Positions 15,579-25,312 are shown, counted from the stretch's first letter. The stretch: 64,000 nucleotides of DNA from Blastomonas ursincola (GCF_013607875.1 NZ_VDES01000002.1:124001-188000), one strand, 5' to 3'. Program-made: numbers and translations. The notes: a model not told the origin generated them from the letters alone.

Positions 15579-16796
15579 ATGATCAATCGCAATTTGCTGG
15601 TTCTGGCGTCGATCGTGTTCATCGACATGGCCGGTATCGGCCTGATCGTGCCGGTCATGCCGTCGCTGATCCAGTCGCTGACAGGGCAAGGTCTCGATCA
15701 TGCCGCGACCTGGGGCGGCTGGCTGCTGTTCACCTATGCCCTGATGCAGTTCCTGTTCGCGCCCGTCATCGGCGGGCTGAGCGACCGGTTCGGGCGCCGT
15801 CCGGTGCTGCTGGCGACACTGGCGCTGCTGGGGGTCGACTATGCGCTGATGGCTTTTGCCCCGAGCCTGGCCTGGCTGTTCGCAGGCCGCGCCATCTCGG
15901 GCGTGATGGGCGCAAGCTATGCCGCCGCGAACAGCTGCATCGCCGACAGCATTCCGGCAGAGCGGCGCGGGGCGGCGTTCGGCATGCTCGGCGGCGCGGG
16001 CGCAGCGGGCTTCGTGCTCGGCCCGGCGATCGGCGGGCTGATCGGCCAGTTCGGCGACCGGCTGCCGTTCGTGGCGGCCGCGCTGCTGTGTGCGGCGGGC
16101 ACGGTCTTCGGCTGGCTGCGTTTTGCCGAAACGCTCGATCCCGACAAGCGGCGGCGCTTCGATCCGTTCCGCTCCAACCCGCTGGGCATGATCGTGCGCA
16201 TGGCGCGCATTCCGCTGGTCATCGGCTGCCTGGCTGCGATCTTCCTGATGCAGCTCGCCAGCCAGGCACAGCTATCGGTCTGGGCCTATTATGGCACGGC
16301 GAAGTTCCAGTGGACCCCGGCGATGACCGGAATGACGATCGCTTTGTTCGGCGTGATGATCGTGCTCACCCAGGGCGTGCTGTCGGGCAAGGCCATCGCC
16401 CGCTTCGGCGCGGTGCGCACCGCGACGATCAGCCTGCTGTTCTCGATCCCCTCGTTTCTGACGCTCGCCTTTGCGCCGAGCACGCCCGTCGTGATCCTGG
16501 GGGTGATCATCGGTGCCATCCCGGGCATGTGCTTCCCGGCGATGCAGCAGCTGATGAGCCCCTGCGTGGCCGAGGACGCGCAGGGCGAGTTGCAGGGTGC
16601 GATCGCCAGCACGATCAGCCTGACCGCGATCATCGGACCGCCGCTGATGACCTGGGTGTTCGCCGCTTATGCCGATGCCCGGGGCATCTTCTTCCCCGGC
16701 GCACCCTTTGTCGTTGCAGCAGGGCTAATGGCGGGCGCGGTGACGGTGCTGACAGTCACGCTCCTTCGCCATGCCGGGCAACCCTCCGCAGCCTGA
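15579..16796 (+). CDS. MFS transporter, TetA/TCR-like
   Basis: A 405-residue, 12-helix major facilitator protein of the DHA1 drug:H+ antiporter type. Motif A between helices 2 and 3 is GGLSDRFGRRPVLL, and the helix 5 antiporter motif is AAGFVLGPAIGGLIG. Many chromosomal members of this branch are annotated as tetracycline-resistance-like, but sequence gives no basis for naming a substrate. The start at 15579 agrees with the beginning of helix 1 (LLVLASIVFIDMAGIG); the ribosome site is weak. It converges on the TonB-dependent receptor gene and shares a bidirectional terminator with it. Confidence 0.85.
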   Translation: MINRNLLVLASIVFIDMAGIGLIVPVMPSLIQSLTGQGLDHAATWGGWLLFTYALMQFLFAPVIGGLSDRFGRRPVLLATLALLGVDYALMAFAPSLAWLFAGRAISGVMGASYAAANSCIADSIPAERRGAAFGMLGGAGAAGFVLGPAIGGLIGQFGDRLPFVAAALLCAAGTVFGWLRFAETLDPDKRRRFDPFRSNPLGMIVRMARIPLVIGCLAAIFLMQLASQAQLSVWAYYGTAKFQWTPAMTGMTIALFGVMIVLTQGVLSGKAIARFGAVRTATISLLFSIPSFLTLAFAPSTPVVILGVIIGAIPGMCFPAMQQLMSPCVAEDAQGELQGAIASTISLTAIIGPPLMTWVFAAYADARGIFFPGAPFVVAAGLMAGAVTVLTVTLLRHAGQPSAA

Positions 16797-16803
16797 GCGC
16801 AGC

Positions 16804-16840
16804 AAAAAGCCCCGCCCGCGCGATGCGGACGGGGCTGTTT
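16804..16840. terminator. Bidirectional intrinsic terminator
   Basis: A 12-bp stem with one mismatch (16808-16819 against 16825-16836, loop GCGAT) is flanked by AAAAA on the left and GTTT on the right. It sits between the convergent MFS and TonB-dependent receptor genes and can serve both strands. Confidence 0.8.
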
Positions 16841-16861
16841 CGCGTTACCCTAGCAGAGCGA

Positions 16862-19636
16862 TCAGAAGCGGCCGCGCAGGGTGATGCCATAGGTGCGCGG
16901 TTCGCCCAGGAAGGCCGAGAAGATCTGGCGTCCACCGGGGAACTGCGGATCGACGAACGGCGCTGCGGTCGTACCGGCCTGGAACGGGCTGTTGAACGCG
17001 ACCTGGGTGAAGTCCTCGTTGAAAAGGTTCTGCGCCCAGAGCTCGATCGCCCAGGCCTGTTCCGGACCGCGCAGGCCGACGCGTGCGTTGACCACCACGA
17101 AGCTCGGCTGTTCCTTTTGCGGGAACAGGTCCGATCCGGTGTTGAAGGCATCGGTCACGCGGGTGTCGAGATAGAGCAGACCCGAAAGGCCGTTATTGCC
17201 GATATCCGGCGTCCAGGCCATCGATCCGGTCAGCGTCAGCTCGGGCGCGTTCGACAGGTTGTCGCCGGGCAGCTTGCGCAGCGCCGGATCGAGCGGCGCG
17301 CCGTTGCGGTTGCCGATCAGGTTGTTGCGATAGCTGGTATCGGCATAGGTCAGACCGCCATTGACCGTGAAGGTGCGCGACGGACGGATCGAGGCTTCGA
17401 GTTCGACACCCTGGGCGACCACGCCATAGGTCACGTCGCCGCGGGCACAGCCGCCGGTCGTGGCGCTGAGATCGCGGTCGGCGCCGGCGAGATCGGTCGA
17501 GCAGCCGTTGACCGTCTGAACCAGGAAGACGGTGCCGTTGAAGGTGTTGAGCTGGAAATTCTCGAACTGCTGGCGGAACAGCGCGAGGTTGATGGTCAGC
17601 GGACCGCGCGAATATTTCGCGCCCAGTTCGAACGCATCGACGATTTCCTGGTCGAACTGCAGGTTGCGCACCAGCGCCTGGGCGCCGCCGACCGCCGCGA
17701 AGGTGGTCACCGGAGCGCCGCCCAGCGGAGCGACGACCGGACCCTTGAGCGCCGAACGGTCGAGGTTGAAGCCGCCTGCCTTGTAGCCGCGCGAATAGCT
17801 GCCGTAGAGCAGCAGATCGTCGGTGGGCTTCCACGACAGCACCGCGGTGCCGGTGAACTCGTTCTCGCTGCGACGATCACGGATCGACACCCCGTTGAGC
17901 TCTGCGGTCGAGTTGCCCTGGCAGCCCAGGCCGACCAGAGCGCCAGCCAGCGCGCGTGCGGTGGCATTGGGGCTGATCAGATCGTCGGTGAGCGATGCCT
18001 GCAGGCGGGTACAGACCGTGTTGTCGTTGCTGAAGGTCGCGTTGAAGCGCTTGCGCTCGTTGGTGTAGCGCAGGCCGACCGTCAGATCGAGATTGTCGGT
18101 GATGTGGAAGATATTGTGCGTGAAGAACGCATAGTTGCGGCTGTTCTGGAAATAGCGATCGCTGATCGAGCCCAGATTGTTGAGCGTATCGAGCAGCGCG
18201 AAGCCGTTGGCGATATCCGCGCCGGTCTGGCCGCCGCCGGTGGCTGCAGCCAGCGTGGCCGGGCCAACACCGGGTGCGACGCAGCCCGGCGAGGTCGGCG
18301 AATACAGGCCGGCCAGACCACCGCCCGAGATGATGCGGCAGGTGGCGAAGCGGCCATACTGGTTGCCGAAGCGCAGATTGTCGCGCACGGTCAGGTCTTC
18401 GTCGGCGAAATAGCCGCCGACGAGCCAGTCGAGCTTGCCGTCGAACGCCTCGCCCTGCAGGCGCAGTTCCTGGGTGAAGGTCTTGAACTGGCGGAACTGG
18501 GCGTCGGTATTGTCGGCGCGATACAGAATGTCGACCGCGCTGTAATCGGTGTCCGATGCCTGGCTGTTCTTGTAATAGCGATAGCCGGTGATCGAGGTCA
18601 GCGTCGCGCCGCCCATGTCCCAGTTCACTTCGAGCGAGAGACCGCCATCCTTGGTCTTGCCGTTATAGGTGCGGCCACGGGTGACGAAGGTGTTGCGGCT
18701 GAACGGATCGTTGAACGAACCGATCGGCTGGCCGAGGTCACGCAGCACGTTGATGATGTTGTTGCCCGTGGTCTGGAGCGGCGCGAGGGGGGTCGACGGG
18801 TTGTTGAGGTCGCCGATCAGCGGGTTGAAATCGCGGCCCAGATAGACCGCACCGCAGCAGCGCTCGTCGCGATTGGTATAGTCGGCGATGAAGCGGAACG
18901 AGACGGTGTCGACCGGCTCCCACAGCAGCTGACCCTTGACGAAATAGCGGTCGCGATTGTTCAGGTCGATATTGTTGTTCACGTCGCGCAGGAAGCCGTC
19001 GCGCTTTTCGTACACGCCGTCGAAGCGTGCCGCGAGCGTTTCGCTCAACGGGCCGGTGAGACCGGCCTGCAGGCGGATATTATCGTAATTGCCATAGGTC
19101 GCCTCGCCAAAGCCGCCGAATTCGAACTCGGGCTTTTTGGAATAGATCGACAGGATCCCGGCGGAGGCGTTGCGGCCGAACAAGGTGCCCTGCGGACCGC
19201 GCAGCACTTCCACCCGGTCGAGCTCGCCCAGTTCGTTGAGACCGATGCCCGAGCGCGAGCGATAGACGCCGTCAATGAACACCGCGACCGAGCTTTCCAG
19301 GCCCGGATTGTCACCGACGGTACCGATACCGCGGATACGCGCCGATCCGTTCGCCTCGTTGCCGGTCGACGACACGAGCAGCGACGGGACGACCTGGTTC
19401 AGCTGGCGGATGTCGTTGGCGCCGGTATTCTCCAGCGTTTCGGCGTTGACGGCCGACACCGCGACCGGAACGTCGGAGAGCAGCTGCTCGCGGCCCTGGG
19501 CCACGACGACGATGGTGTTGCTGTCGTTGACGCCTTCCTGTTCAGCCTCCTGCGCCAGGGCGGGGCTTGCCATGGCCACCAGGCCGGCTGAAAGCATGAG
19601 GGACACACGGCTGGCTTTGCCGAAACGCATGGGCAT
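16862..19636 (-). CDS. TonB-dependent outer membrane receptor
   Basis: A 924-residue outer membrane receptor. The signal peptide is VSLMLSAGLVAMASPALAQ. It is followed by a TonB-box-like TIVVVAQGR, a plug domain (LLSDVPVAVSAVNAETLENT, ARIRGIGT, VEVLRGPQGTLFGRNASAG) and a large barrel ending with an aromatic residue (YGITLRGRF), the usual signal for the BAM machinery. The long barrel loops and plug resemble the broad sphingomonad TonB receptor group used for plant compounds, siderophores or oligomers; the substrate is not inferable. The start at 19636 has AGGAGAG upstream. Neighbouring genes do not reveal the ligand. An unbroken 1,167-codon frame antisense to it is a GC artefact. Confidence 0.93.
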   Translation of the reverse strand: MPMRFGKASRVSLMLSAGLVAMASPALAQEAEQEGVNDSNTIVVVAQGREQLLSDVPVAVSAVNAETLENTGANDIRQLNQVVPSLLVSSTGNEANGSARIRGIGTVGDNPGLESSVAVFIDGVYRSRSGIGLNELGELDRVEVLRGPQGTLFGRNASAGILSIYSKKPEFEFGGFGEATYGNYDNIRLQAGLTGPLSETLAARFDGVYEKRDGFLRDVNNNIDLNNRDRYFVKGQLLWEPVDTVSFRFIADYTNRDERCCGAVYLGRDFNPLIGDLNNPSTPLAPLQTTGNNIINVLRDLGQPIGSFNDPFSRNTFVTRGRTYNGKTKDGGLSLEVNWDMGGATLTSITGYRYYKNSQASDTDYSAVDILYRADNTDAQFRQFKTFTQELRLQGEAFDGKLDWLVGGYFADEDLTVRDNLRFGNQYGRFATCRIISGGGLAGLYSPTSPGCVAPGVGPATLAAATGGGQTGADIANGFALLDTLNNLGSISDRYFQNSRNYAFFTHNIFHITDNLDLTVGLRYTNERKRFNATFSNDNTVCTRLQASLTDDLISPNATARALAGALVGLGCQGNSTAELNGVSIRDRRSENEFTGTAVLSWKPTDDLLLYGSYSRGYKAGGFNLDRSALKGPVVAPLGGAPVTTFAAVGGAQALVRNLQFDQEIVDAFELGAKYSRGPLTINLALFRQQFENFQLNTFNGTVFLVQTVNGCSTDLAGADRDLSATTGGCARGDVTYGVVAQGVELEASIRPSRTFTVNGGLTYADTSYRNNLIGNRNGAPLDPALRKLPGDNLSNAPELTLTGSMAWTPDIGNNGLSGLLYLDTRVTDAFNTGSDLFPQKEQPSFVVVNARVGLRGPEQAWAIELWAQNLFNEDFTQVAFNSPFQAGTTAAPFVDPQFPGGRQIFSAFLGEPRTYGITLRGRF

Positions 19637-19788
19637 ATCTCTCTCCTGATTGTGGTCTCTCTGGCGGTCATTCGCCGCCTTGACGTGAACGTTAGACCAA
19701 AATCGGCGGGATTCCAGCGGTTGCGCGGACTTCCCGCAAAAATGCAGAGCGTTGTCGCGAAAACGCAACACCAGTTATGCAAGTGACT

Positions 19789-20469
19789 TTATCGCCGAAA
19801 TTCTGCCGTTTTTTGCAAGTCGAAGCGCAACGCCGCGCTTTCCGTAGCGACAAAGGCATGAGGTCCTGCGCCCAGCACGGAAAGAATGGCCGGGTCGTCG
19901 GCATCGAGCCCCCCGGTCAATGCCCCGAAGGCGGGCAGGATCAGCCGGTCGGAACAGGCGACGAAACAGGGACGCGAGACCGTCCGCCCTCGCAGCCGCA
20001 CCCTGAGGCGCGGATGGAAATGGCCCGAAAGTTCGGGCACGCTCCTGCGCGATTCGGCCTTGTGGCGCAGCGCCAGCCCGGCAAGTTCGGCCTCTTCGAC
20101 CACGCTGCCGCCAAAACCGGTTTCGAGCGCGCTGTCATGGTTGCCGGTGATCCAGTGCAGCGCGACGCGTTGCGCCAGTCGCTCAAGCCGATCGACCAGA
20201 GCGGGGTCGAGCCGCGAGGCGCCGTCGCTGTCGTGAAAATTGTCGCCTAGGCACCACAGGCTGGTCGCGCCCGAGGCCTCGAGCGCGCGCTCGAGCCGGT
20301 CGAGTGTCGCCGCGCTGTCATAGGGCGGGAGCATCTGCCCCGAACGGGCATACCAGCTCGCCTTTTCGAAATGCAGGTCGGCCACGAACAGCGCCTTTTC
20401 GCGCGGCCAGTAGAGCGCGGCGCGATCGACGATGACGAAATCCTGCCCGGCGAACGAAAGGGGAACCAT
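19789..20469 (-). CDS. pdeM: PdeM-like metallophosphoesterase (ligase-associated type)
   Basis: A 226-residue calcineurin-like phosphoesterase. Metal-binding blocks are FVADLHFEKASW (D-x-H), CLGDNFHD (GDxxxD-like), WITGNHD (GNHD) and LSGHFHPRLRV (GHxH). The order and the ADLHFEK signature match the family named ligase-associated DNA damage response endonuclease PdeM. In other genomes it is linked to an ATP-dependent DNA ligase, an Lhr-like helicase and an exonuclease; none of these is in this window. It is divergent from trhO with 80 bp between the proposed starts. Confidence 0.83.
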   Translation of the reverse strand: MVPLSFAGQDFVIVDRAALYWPREKALFVADLHFEKASWYARSGQMLPPYDSAATLDRLERALEASGATSLWCLGDNFHDSDGASRLDPALVDRLERLAQRVALHWITGNHDSALETGFGGSVVEEAELAGLALRHKAESRRSVPELSGHFHPRLRVRLRGRTVSRPCFVACSDRLILPAFGALTGGLDADDPAILSVLGAGPHAFVATESAALRFDLQKTAEFRR

Positions 20470-20549
20470 TATCCCGCCATGCCGCAGACATCGGGGTGTT
20501 GCAAGCCCGGTGCTTGGCAGACCGTCGCACGCCGATTATGGGGCAGCGC

Positions 20550-21323
20550 ATGACCTTGCCCACCGACTATCCGCTGACCGTCGCGGCGCTCTATCATTTC
20601 GCGCCGATCGCGGAGCCTCAGGCCGTGCGCGATGCGCTGCACGCGCTGTGCGAGGGCGAGGCGCTGTGCGGCACGCTGCTGATCGCGCACGAGGGCGTCA
20701 ACGGCACGCTGGCGGGGCCTGGAGCCGGGATCGCAGCTTTGGTCGATGCCATCCGCGCGATGCCGGGCTTTGCCGCCATCGAGGTCAAATATTCGGGCGC
20801 GCATATGCCCCCGTTCAAACGGCTCAAGGTCAAGGTGAAACGCGAGATCGTGACGATGGGCGTGCCCGATATCGATCCGGTGCACGGCCAGGGCGCCTAT
20901 GTCGAACCCAAGGACTGGAACGCGCTGATCGCCGATCCCGATACGGTGGTGATCGACACGCGCAACAGCTTCGAGTTCGCGCAAGGCACCTTCACGGGCT
21001 CGGTCGATCCGGGCACCGAGCGGTTCACCCAGTTTCCCGCCTGGTTCGACGCGCAAGCGGAGGAATTGCGGCAATCGGGCAAGAAGATCGCGATGTTCTG
21101 CACCGGCGGCATCCGCTGCGAGAAGGCGACCGCCTATGTCCGCGCGCAGGGCTTTGACGAGGTCTATCACCTCAGGGGCGGCATCCTGAAATATCTGGAA
21201 CAGGTGCCCGCCGAGCAATCGCTGTTCGAGGGGGGATGCTTCGTCTTCGATGAGCGCGTTGCCCTCGGCCAGGGGCTCGAGCTGCTCGATGTCGAGCGTG
21301 CGGTAGCCAAGGGCGGGGAGTAA
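20550..21323 (+). CDS. trhO: tRNA uridine(34) hydroxylase (rhodanese family)
   Basis: A 257-residue TrhO/UPF0176 protein with an N-terminal ferredoxin-like part (LTVAALYHFAPIAEP, GTLLIAHEGVNGTLAG) and a rhodanese domain with the active loop CTGGIRCEKAT. The family performs O2-dependent 5-hydroxylation of U34 in tRNAs, a first step to mo5U/cmo5U. The start at 20550 gives the usual N-terminus; 20538 is an alternative 4 codons earlier and neither has a strong ribosome site. A composite palindrome follows the stop and separates it from the convergent desaturase. Confidence 0.9.
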   Translation: MTLPTDYPLTVAALYHFAPIAEPQAVRDALHALCEGEALCGTLLIAHEGVNGTLAGPGAGIAALVDAIRAMPGFAAIEVKYSGAHMPPFKRLKVKVKREIVTMGVPDIDPVHGQGAYVEPKDWNALIADPDTVVIDTRNSFEFAQGTFTGSVDPGTERFTQFPAWFDAQAEELRQSGKKIAMFCTGGIRCEKATAYVRAQGFDEVYHLRGGILKYLEQVPAEQSLFEGGCFVFDERVALGQGLELLDVERAVAKGGE

Positions 21324-21340
21324 TCCTGCATCCCTTGCAC

Positions 21341-21422
21341 CGTCATTCCCGCGAAAGCGGGAATCCGGCTCCTGCGCTGACGATGAAGGGTGAAGCGAGA
21401 CCCCGCCTTCGCGGGCGTGACG
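21341..21422 (+). repeat. 82-bp composite palindrome, copy A
   Basis: The element starts CGTCATTCCCGC and ends GCGGGCGTGACG. It has two hairpins: CATTCCCGC-GAAA-GCGGGAAT on the left and CCCCGC-CTTC-GCGGG on the right, around a non-conserved centre. It lies between the convergent trhO and desaturase genes. Copies B (34532), C (41909) and D (45693) have the same plan. Confidence 0.85.
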
Positions 21423-21426
21423 AAAT

Positions 21427-22536
21427 TCAGCCGCGCGCCCTGCTTCCGAAACTGCTCTTCACCAGCCGCGTCACCAGCCCAGCAAGGCTGCGATAATTCG
21501 CCAGCTGGTAGGTCGATTCCACGCCGAGTTCGCGCACCAGGCGGCGGTGCGCCTCGGGCAGCGCGTGATAGGGCACGCCGGGCAGCAGATGGTGCAGCGC
21601 GTGGTAGCGCAGTCCCACCGGCGCCCAGAGCTCGGGCAGCAGGCCCGGCGGCGGCACGTTGACGCTGTCGAGATATTGCGCGGTCACGCTCATCGGCTCG
21701 TCCTCGTTCTCCCACAGATGCGCGACCAGCGTGCGTATCTGGTTGAGCACCATCGTGCCCGAGACGATGGCGAGACCGATCAGGAAGGCGCGCAGCGGCA
21801 GGGTGCCGGTCGCGACCAGCGCGATCAGCGTCATCGCCCAGGCGCTGGCGAGCGTTTCGAGTACTAGCCAGTGCCGGCGCGCCTCGCCCTCGGGCATGAC
21901 GCGGCGAAAGGCGGGATTGATGACGAGCCCCGAATAGCGCTCGACCACGATGCGGCGCAGCGGCGGGATGATCAGCGAGAGCGGCGACAGCACGCCATAA
22001 CGGATGATGAGGCCGATCGGGCCCAGGGCCGCGACCAGCACAAACAGCGGCACCGTCCACGGCTTCATCAGCGCGAGTGGCAGATATTCTGGGTCCTTGA
22101 CCGTGCCATAGCGCAGCCGCTGGTGGTGCAGGTTGTGCACGCCCTCGTACATGAAGCTGGGAATCAGCAGCGGAATGCCGACCAGCGCGTTCCAGCCGGC
22201 ATTGAATCCGGGAACGGCATCGGGGCGAAGATGCGTCAGTTCGTGAATGAAGCTGCCCGCGCGGTAGAGCGCCAGGATCGCGACCAGCGCGCACAGCAGC
22301 GCCAGGCCAACGCCATCGACCAGGATCGCACCGGCAAGCGCGCCATAGCCGACCGTGACCGAGGCGAGCATGTCCGCCCAATAGACACCCGGCTTCGCGG
22401 CATTGAGATCGCGCGTCAGCGAAGCCGCAGCGCGGATCATCGCCATGTCGTCGGGCACCTGGCCGCTGGCGCGCGCAAGCGTCGCGCCCTGGGTGGCGCT
22501 GCGACCGGAATCGGAAAGGGGGAAACTGCTAGCCAT
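21427..22536 (-). CDS. Membrane fatty acid desaturase
   Basis: A 369-residue membrane di-iron desaturase. The three histidine boxes are present: HELTH, HNLHHQR and HALHHLLPG. Hydrophobic helices surround them (VTVGYGALAGAILVDGVGLA, IGLIIRYGVLSPLSLIIPPL). The enzyme would introduce a double bond into an acyl chain or a related lipid; regioselectivity cannot be read. AGGAAC precedes the ATG at 22536. It is convergent with trhO and divergent from the GNAT-like gene at 22683. Confidence 0.88.
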   Translation of the reverse strand: MASSFPLSDSGRSATQGATLARASGQVPDDMAMIRAAASLTRDLNAAKPGVYWADMLASVTVGYGALAGAILVDGVGLALLCALVAILALYRAGSFIHELTHLRPDAVPGFNAGWNALVGIPLLIPSFMYEGVHNLHHQRLRYGTVKDPEYLPLALMKPWTVPLFVLVAALGPIGLIIRYGVLSPLSLIIPPLRRIVVERYSGLVINPAFRRVMPEGEARRHWLVLETLASAWAMTLIALVATGTLPLRAFLIGLAIVSGTMVLNQIRTLVAHLWENEDEPMSVTAQYLDSVNVPPPGLLPELWAPVGLRYHALHHLLPGVPYHALPEAHRRLVRELGVESTYQLANYRSLAGLVTRLVKSSFGSRARG

Positions 22537-22682
22537 GATGTTCCTGTACTGATCGCCCGCTTAAGCCACGGCAACGTGGCAGCATGATGGCAATATCTGG
22601 CCCGCAATTCCTTGACACAGATCATGGCAGAGCGACAAAGGGCACGGCCCTTTGGGGCTTCCATGACGATGAAGGATGAGTT

Positions 22683-23843
22683 TTGGCGGACCAGCAGCAG
22701 ATAAGCGTCAGCCCGGTAAACGACAAGGCCGCCCTCAAGGCGTTCGTCGATATCGCCTATGATCTGAATGCCTCCGACCCGGCCTGGGTGCCGCCCCTGC
22801 GCGCCGAAGTCTACGAGATGTTCAATCCGGCCAAGAACCCGTTTTATGGCCATGCCACCGTTCAGCCGATGATCGCACGTCGCGGCGGCAAGGTGGTGGG
22901 TCGCATTTCGGCGCATATCGATCATCTCGCGCTGACCCAGCCGGTCGATCAGGGCATGGGCCCGGGCACCGGCAATTTCGGCATGTTCGAGGCGGCGGAC
23001 GAGGCCGTGGCCCGCGCGCTGCTGAACGCCGCCGAGCAATGGCTGCGCGACCAGGGCATGACGCGCGCGCTCGGCCCGCTGAGCCTGTCGATCTGGGACG
23101 AGCCGGGGCTGCTCACCTTCGGCCATGACCGCCCGCCGATCATCATGATGGGGCACCACAATGCCGCCTATCAGGGCTGGATCGAGCGCGCCGGCTATAC
23201 GGTCGCCAAGAAGCTGCTGAGCTATGAATTGCCGATCGTCGAGGGCTTTTCGCCGCTGGTCCAGCGCATCGTCGCCGCCGGGCGCAAGAACGAGCGCATC
23301 CGGCTGCGCAAGGTCGACAAGAGCCGGTTCGACGAGGATGCCGCGACGATCCTGGCGATCCTCAACGATGCCTGGGGCGAGAACTGGGGCTTCGTGCCGA
23401 TCACAGACGAAGAGGTCGCCTATATCGGCAAGAAGCTGCGCCCGCTGGTGCGCGAGGACCTGATCATGATCGCCGAATATGACGGCCGTCCTGTCGCGTT
23501 CCTGATGACGCTGCCCGATATCAACACCGTCACCGCACCGCTCAACGGATCGCTCTTCCCGTTCGGCTGGGCCAAGCTGCTCTGGTGGCTGCGCACCTGC
23601 CGTTCGCCCAGCGTGCGCGTGCCGTTGATGGGCGTGGTCAAGGACCTGCAGAACACGCGCATGGCCGCACAGCTTGCCTTCATGCTGATCGAGACGATCC
23701 GCGTCGAGGCGGTGAAGAATTACGGCACGGTGCGCGGCGAGATCGGCTGGGTGCTCGAAGACAATCAGGGCATGAACGCGATCGCCGATGCGATCGAGAG
23801 CAAGGTCAACCGCGAGTATCTGATCTACGAAAAGCCGCTCTGA
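22683..23843 (+). CDS. GNAT-like N-acetyltransferase family protein
   Basis: A 386-residue soluble protein whose two halves look like GNAT folds: VVGRISAHIDHLAL and GNFGMFEAADE in the first half, LIMIAEYDGRPVAFLMTLPD in the second. It closes with VLEDNQGMNAIADAIESKV, a pattern seen in large alphaproteobacterial acyltransferase-like proteins annotated only as N-acetyltransferase. The substrate is unknown. The start is a TTG with GAAGGATGAG just upstream; ATGs nearby are out of frame. It is 141 bp upstream of ugd on the same strand. Confidence 0.7.
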   Translation: MADQQQISVSPVNDKAALKAFVDIAYDLNASDPAWVPPLRAEVYEMFNPAKNPFYGHATVQPMIARRGGKVVGRISAHIDHLALTQPVDQGMGPGTGNFGMFEAADEAVARALLNAAEQWLRDQGMTRALGPLSLSIWDEPGLLTFGHDRPPIIMMGHHNAAYQGWIERAGYTVAKKLLSYELPIVEGFSPLVQRIVAAGRKNERIRLRKVDKSRFDEDAATILAILNDAWGENWGFVPITDEEVAYIGKKLRPLVREDLIMIAEYDGRPVAFLMTLPDINTVTAPLNGSLFPFGWAKLLWWLRTCRSPSVRVPLMGVVKDLQNTRMAAQLAFMLIETIRVEAVKNYGTVRGEIGWVLEDNQGMNAIADAIESKVNREYLIYEKPL

Positions 23844-23984
23844 TCGCCTGGCCGCGCTGCCGGGCGTTCAGACCATTGCAACATTCGCGCGTTATGGCGC
23901 TCGACCGGCCCGGCGCGGCGGGGATTTGACGCCCCGTTTTCCGCCCACTAGACGACACGCAAACGCTGTGGAGCTTATCCCCCT

Positions 23985-25286
23985 ATGAAGATCGCGATGA
24001 TTGGTTCGGGCTATGTCGGCCTGGTGTCGGGCGCCTGTTTCGCCGATTTCGGCCATGACGTGGTCTGTGTCGACAAGGATCCGGCCAAGATCGAATCGCT
24101 GCTCGCCGGCAAGATGCCGATCTACGAGCCGGGGCTGGAAGGGCTGGTGGCCGCCAATGTGCGCGCTGGCCGCCTGTCCTTTTCGACCGATCTGCCCTCG
24201 AGCGTCGCCGATGCCGATGCGGTCTTCATCGCGGTGGGCACGCCCTCGCGCCGCGGCGACGGTTTTGCGGACCTCAGCTATGTGCGCGATGCCGCACGCG
24301 AGATCGGCGAATCGATCCGCAAGCGCTGCGTCGTCGTCACCAAGTCGACCGTTCCGGTGGGCACCGGCGACGAGGTCGAGAAGATCATCCGCCAGACCGC
24401 GCCGGACGCCGATTTCGAGGTCGTCTCCAACCCCGAATTCCTGCGCGAGGGCGCGGCGATCGGCGATTTCAAGCGGCCCGACCGCATTGTCGTCGGCACC
24501 GAGGTCGAATGGGCGCGCGAATACATGCGCGAGATCTACCAACCGCTGTTCCTCAACGAATCGCCGATCCTGTTCGTCTCGCGCCGCACCTCCGAGGTGA
24601 TCAAGTACGCCGCCAATGCGTTCCTCGCGACCAAGATCACCTTCATCAACGAAATGGCGGATCTGTGCGAGAAGGTCGGCGCGAACGTGCAGGACGTCTC
24701 GCGCGGCATCGGCCTCGACGGACGGATCGGATCGAAGTTCCTGCATGCAGGCCCCGGCTATGGCGGCAGCTGCTTCCCCAAGGACACGCTCGCGCTGATG
24801 AAGACCGCGCAGGACCATGAGGCGCCGCTGCAGATCGTCGAGGCCGTGGTGCGCGTCAACGACCTGCGCAAGCGCGCGATGGCGCGCAAGGTGATCGCGG
24901 CGATGGGCGGCGATGTCGAGGGCAAGCGCATCGCGATGCTGGGCCTGACCTTCAAGCCCAATACCGACGACATGCGCGATGCCCCCGCGATCGTCATCGC
25001 CCAGGGGCTGATCGACGCGGGCGCCGAAGTCATCGCCTATGATCCCGAGGGCATGGAGGCAGCCGCCGCGCTGATGCCCGGCGTGACGATGGCCGAAGGC
25101 GCCTATCAGGCATTGCAGGACGCCGATTGCGCGGTGATCGTCACCGAATGGGACGTGTTCCGCGCGCTCGCGCTGCCGCGCGTGCTCGCGACGATGCGCG
25201 GCAACACGCTGGTCGACCTGCGCAACATCTACAAGCCCGAGCAGATGAAGGCGGCGGGCTTCCATTATGTGAGCGTCGGCCGCTGA
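23985..25286 (+). CDS. ugd: UDP-glucose 6-dehydrogenase
   Basis: A 433-residue enzyme oxidising UDP-glucose to UDP-glucuronate with two NAD+. Blocks are MKIAMIGSGYVGLVSGACFA (NAD fold), IAVGTPSRRGDGFADLSYV, STVPVGTGDEVE, VSNPEFLREGAA, EVIKYAANAFLATKITFINE and GPGYGGSCFPKDTLA with the catalytic Cys. Length is normal. wecB follows after 26 bp, so the pair likely feeds surface polysaccharide synthesis (UDP-GlcA and UDP-ManNAc). No other glycan genes are near. Confidence 0.95.
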   Translation: MKIAMIGSGYVGLVSGACFADFGHDVVCVDKDPAKIESLLAGKMPIYEPGLEGLVAANVRAGRLSFSTDLPSSVADADAVFIAVGTPSRRGDGFADLSYVRDAAREIGESIRKRCVVVTKSTVPVGTGDEVEKIIRQTAPDADFEVVSNPEFLREGAAIGDFKRPDRIVVGTEVEWAREYMREIYQPLFLNESPILFVSRRTSEVIKYAANAFLATKITFINEMADLCEKVGANVQDVSRGIGLDGRIGSKFLHAGPGYGGSCFPKDTLALMKTAQDHEAPLQIVEAVVRVNDLRKRAMARKVIAAMGGDVEGKRIAMLGLTFKPNTDDMRDAPAIVIAQGLIDAGAEVIAYDPEGMEAAAALMPGVTMAEGAYQALQDADCAVIVTEWDVFRALALPRVLATMRGNTLVDLRNIYKPEQMKAAGFHYVSVGR

Positions 25287-25312
25287 GCTGACAGGCGGGG
25301 GGAGACAAGGGC

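Noticed and set aside
15579-16796. Tetracycline resistance gene
   Set aside because: It is a DHA1-type MFS pump with general antiporter motifs only; no mobile context and no basis for a substrate.
16088-19591. A 1,167-codon open frame on the plus strand across the TonB-dependent receptor
   Set aside because: It is antisense to a complete receptor with signal peptide, plug and C-terminal aromatic; long antisense frames are common in GC-rich DNA, and its translation has no recognisable domain.
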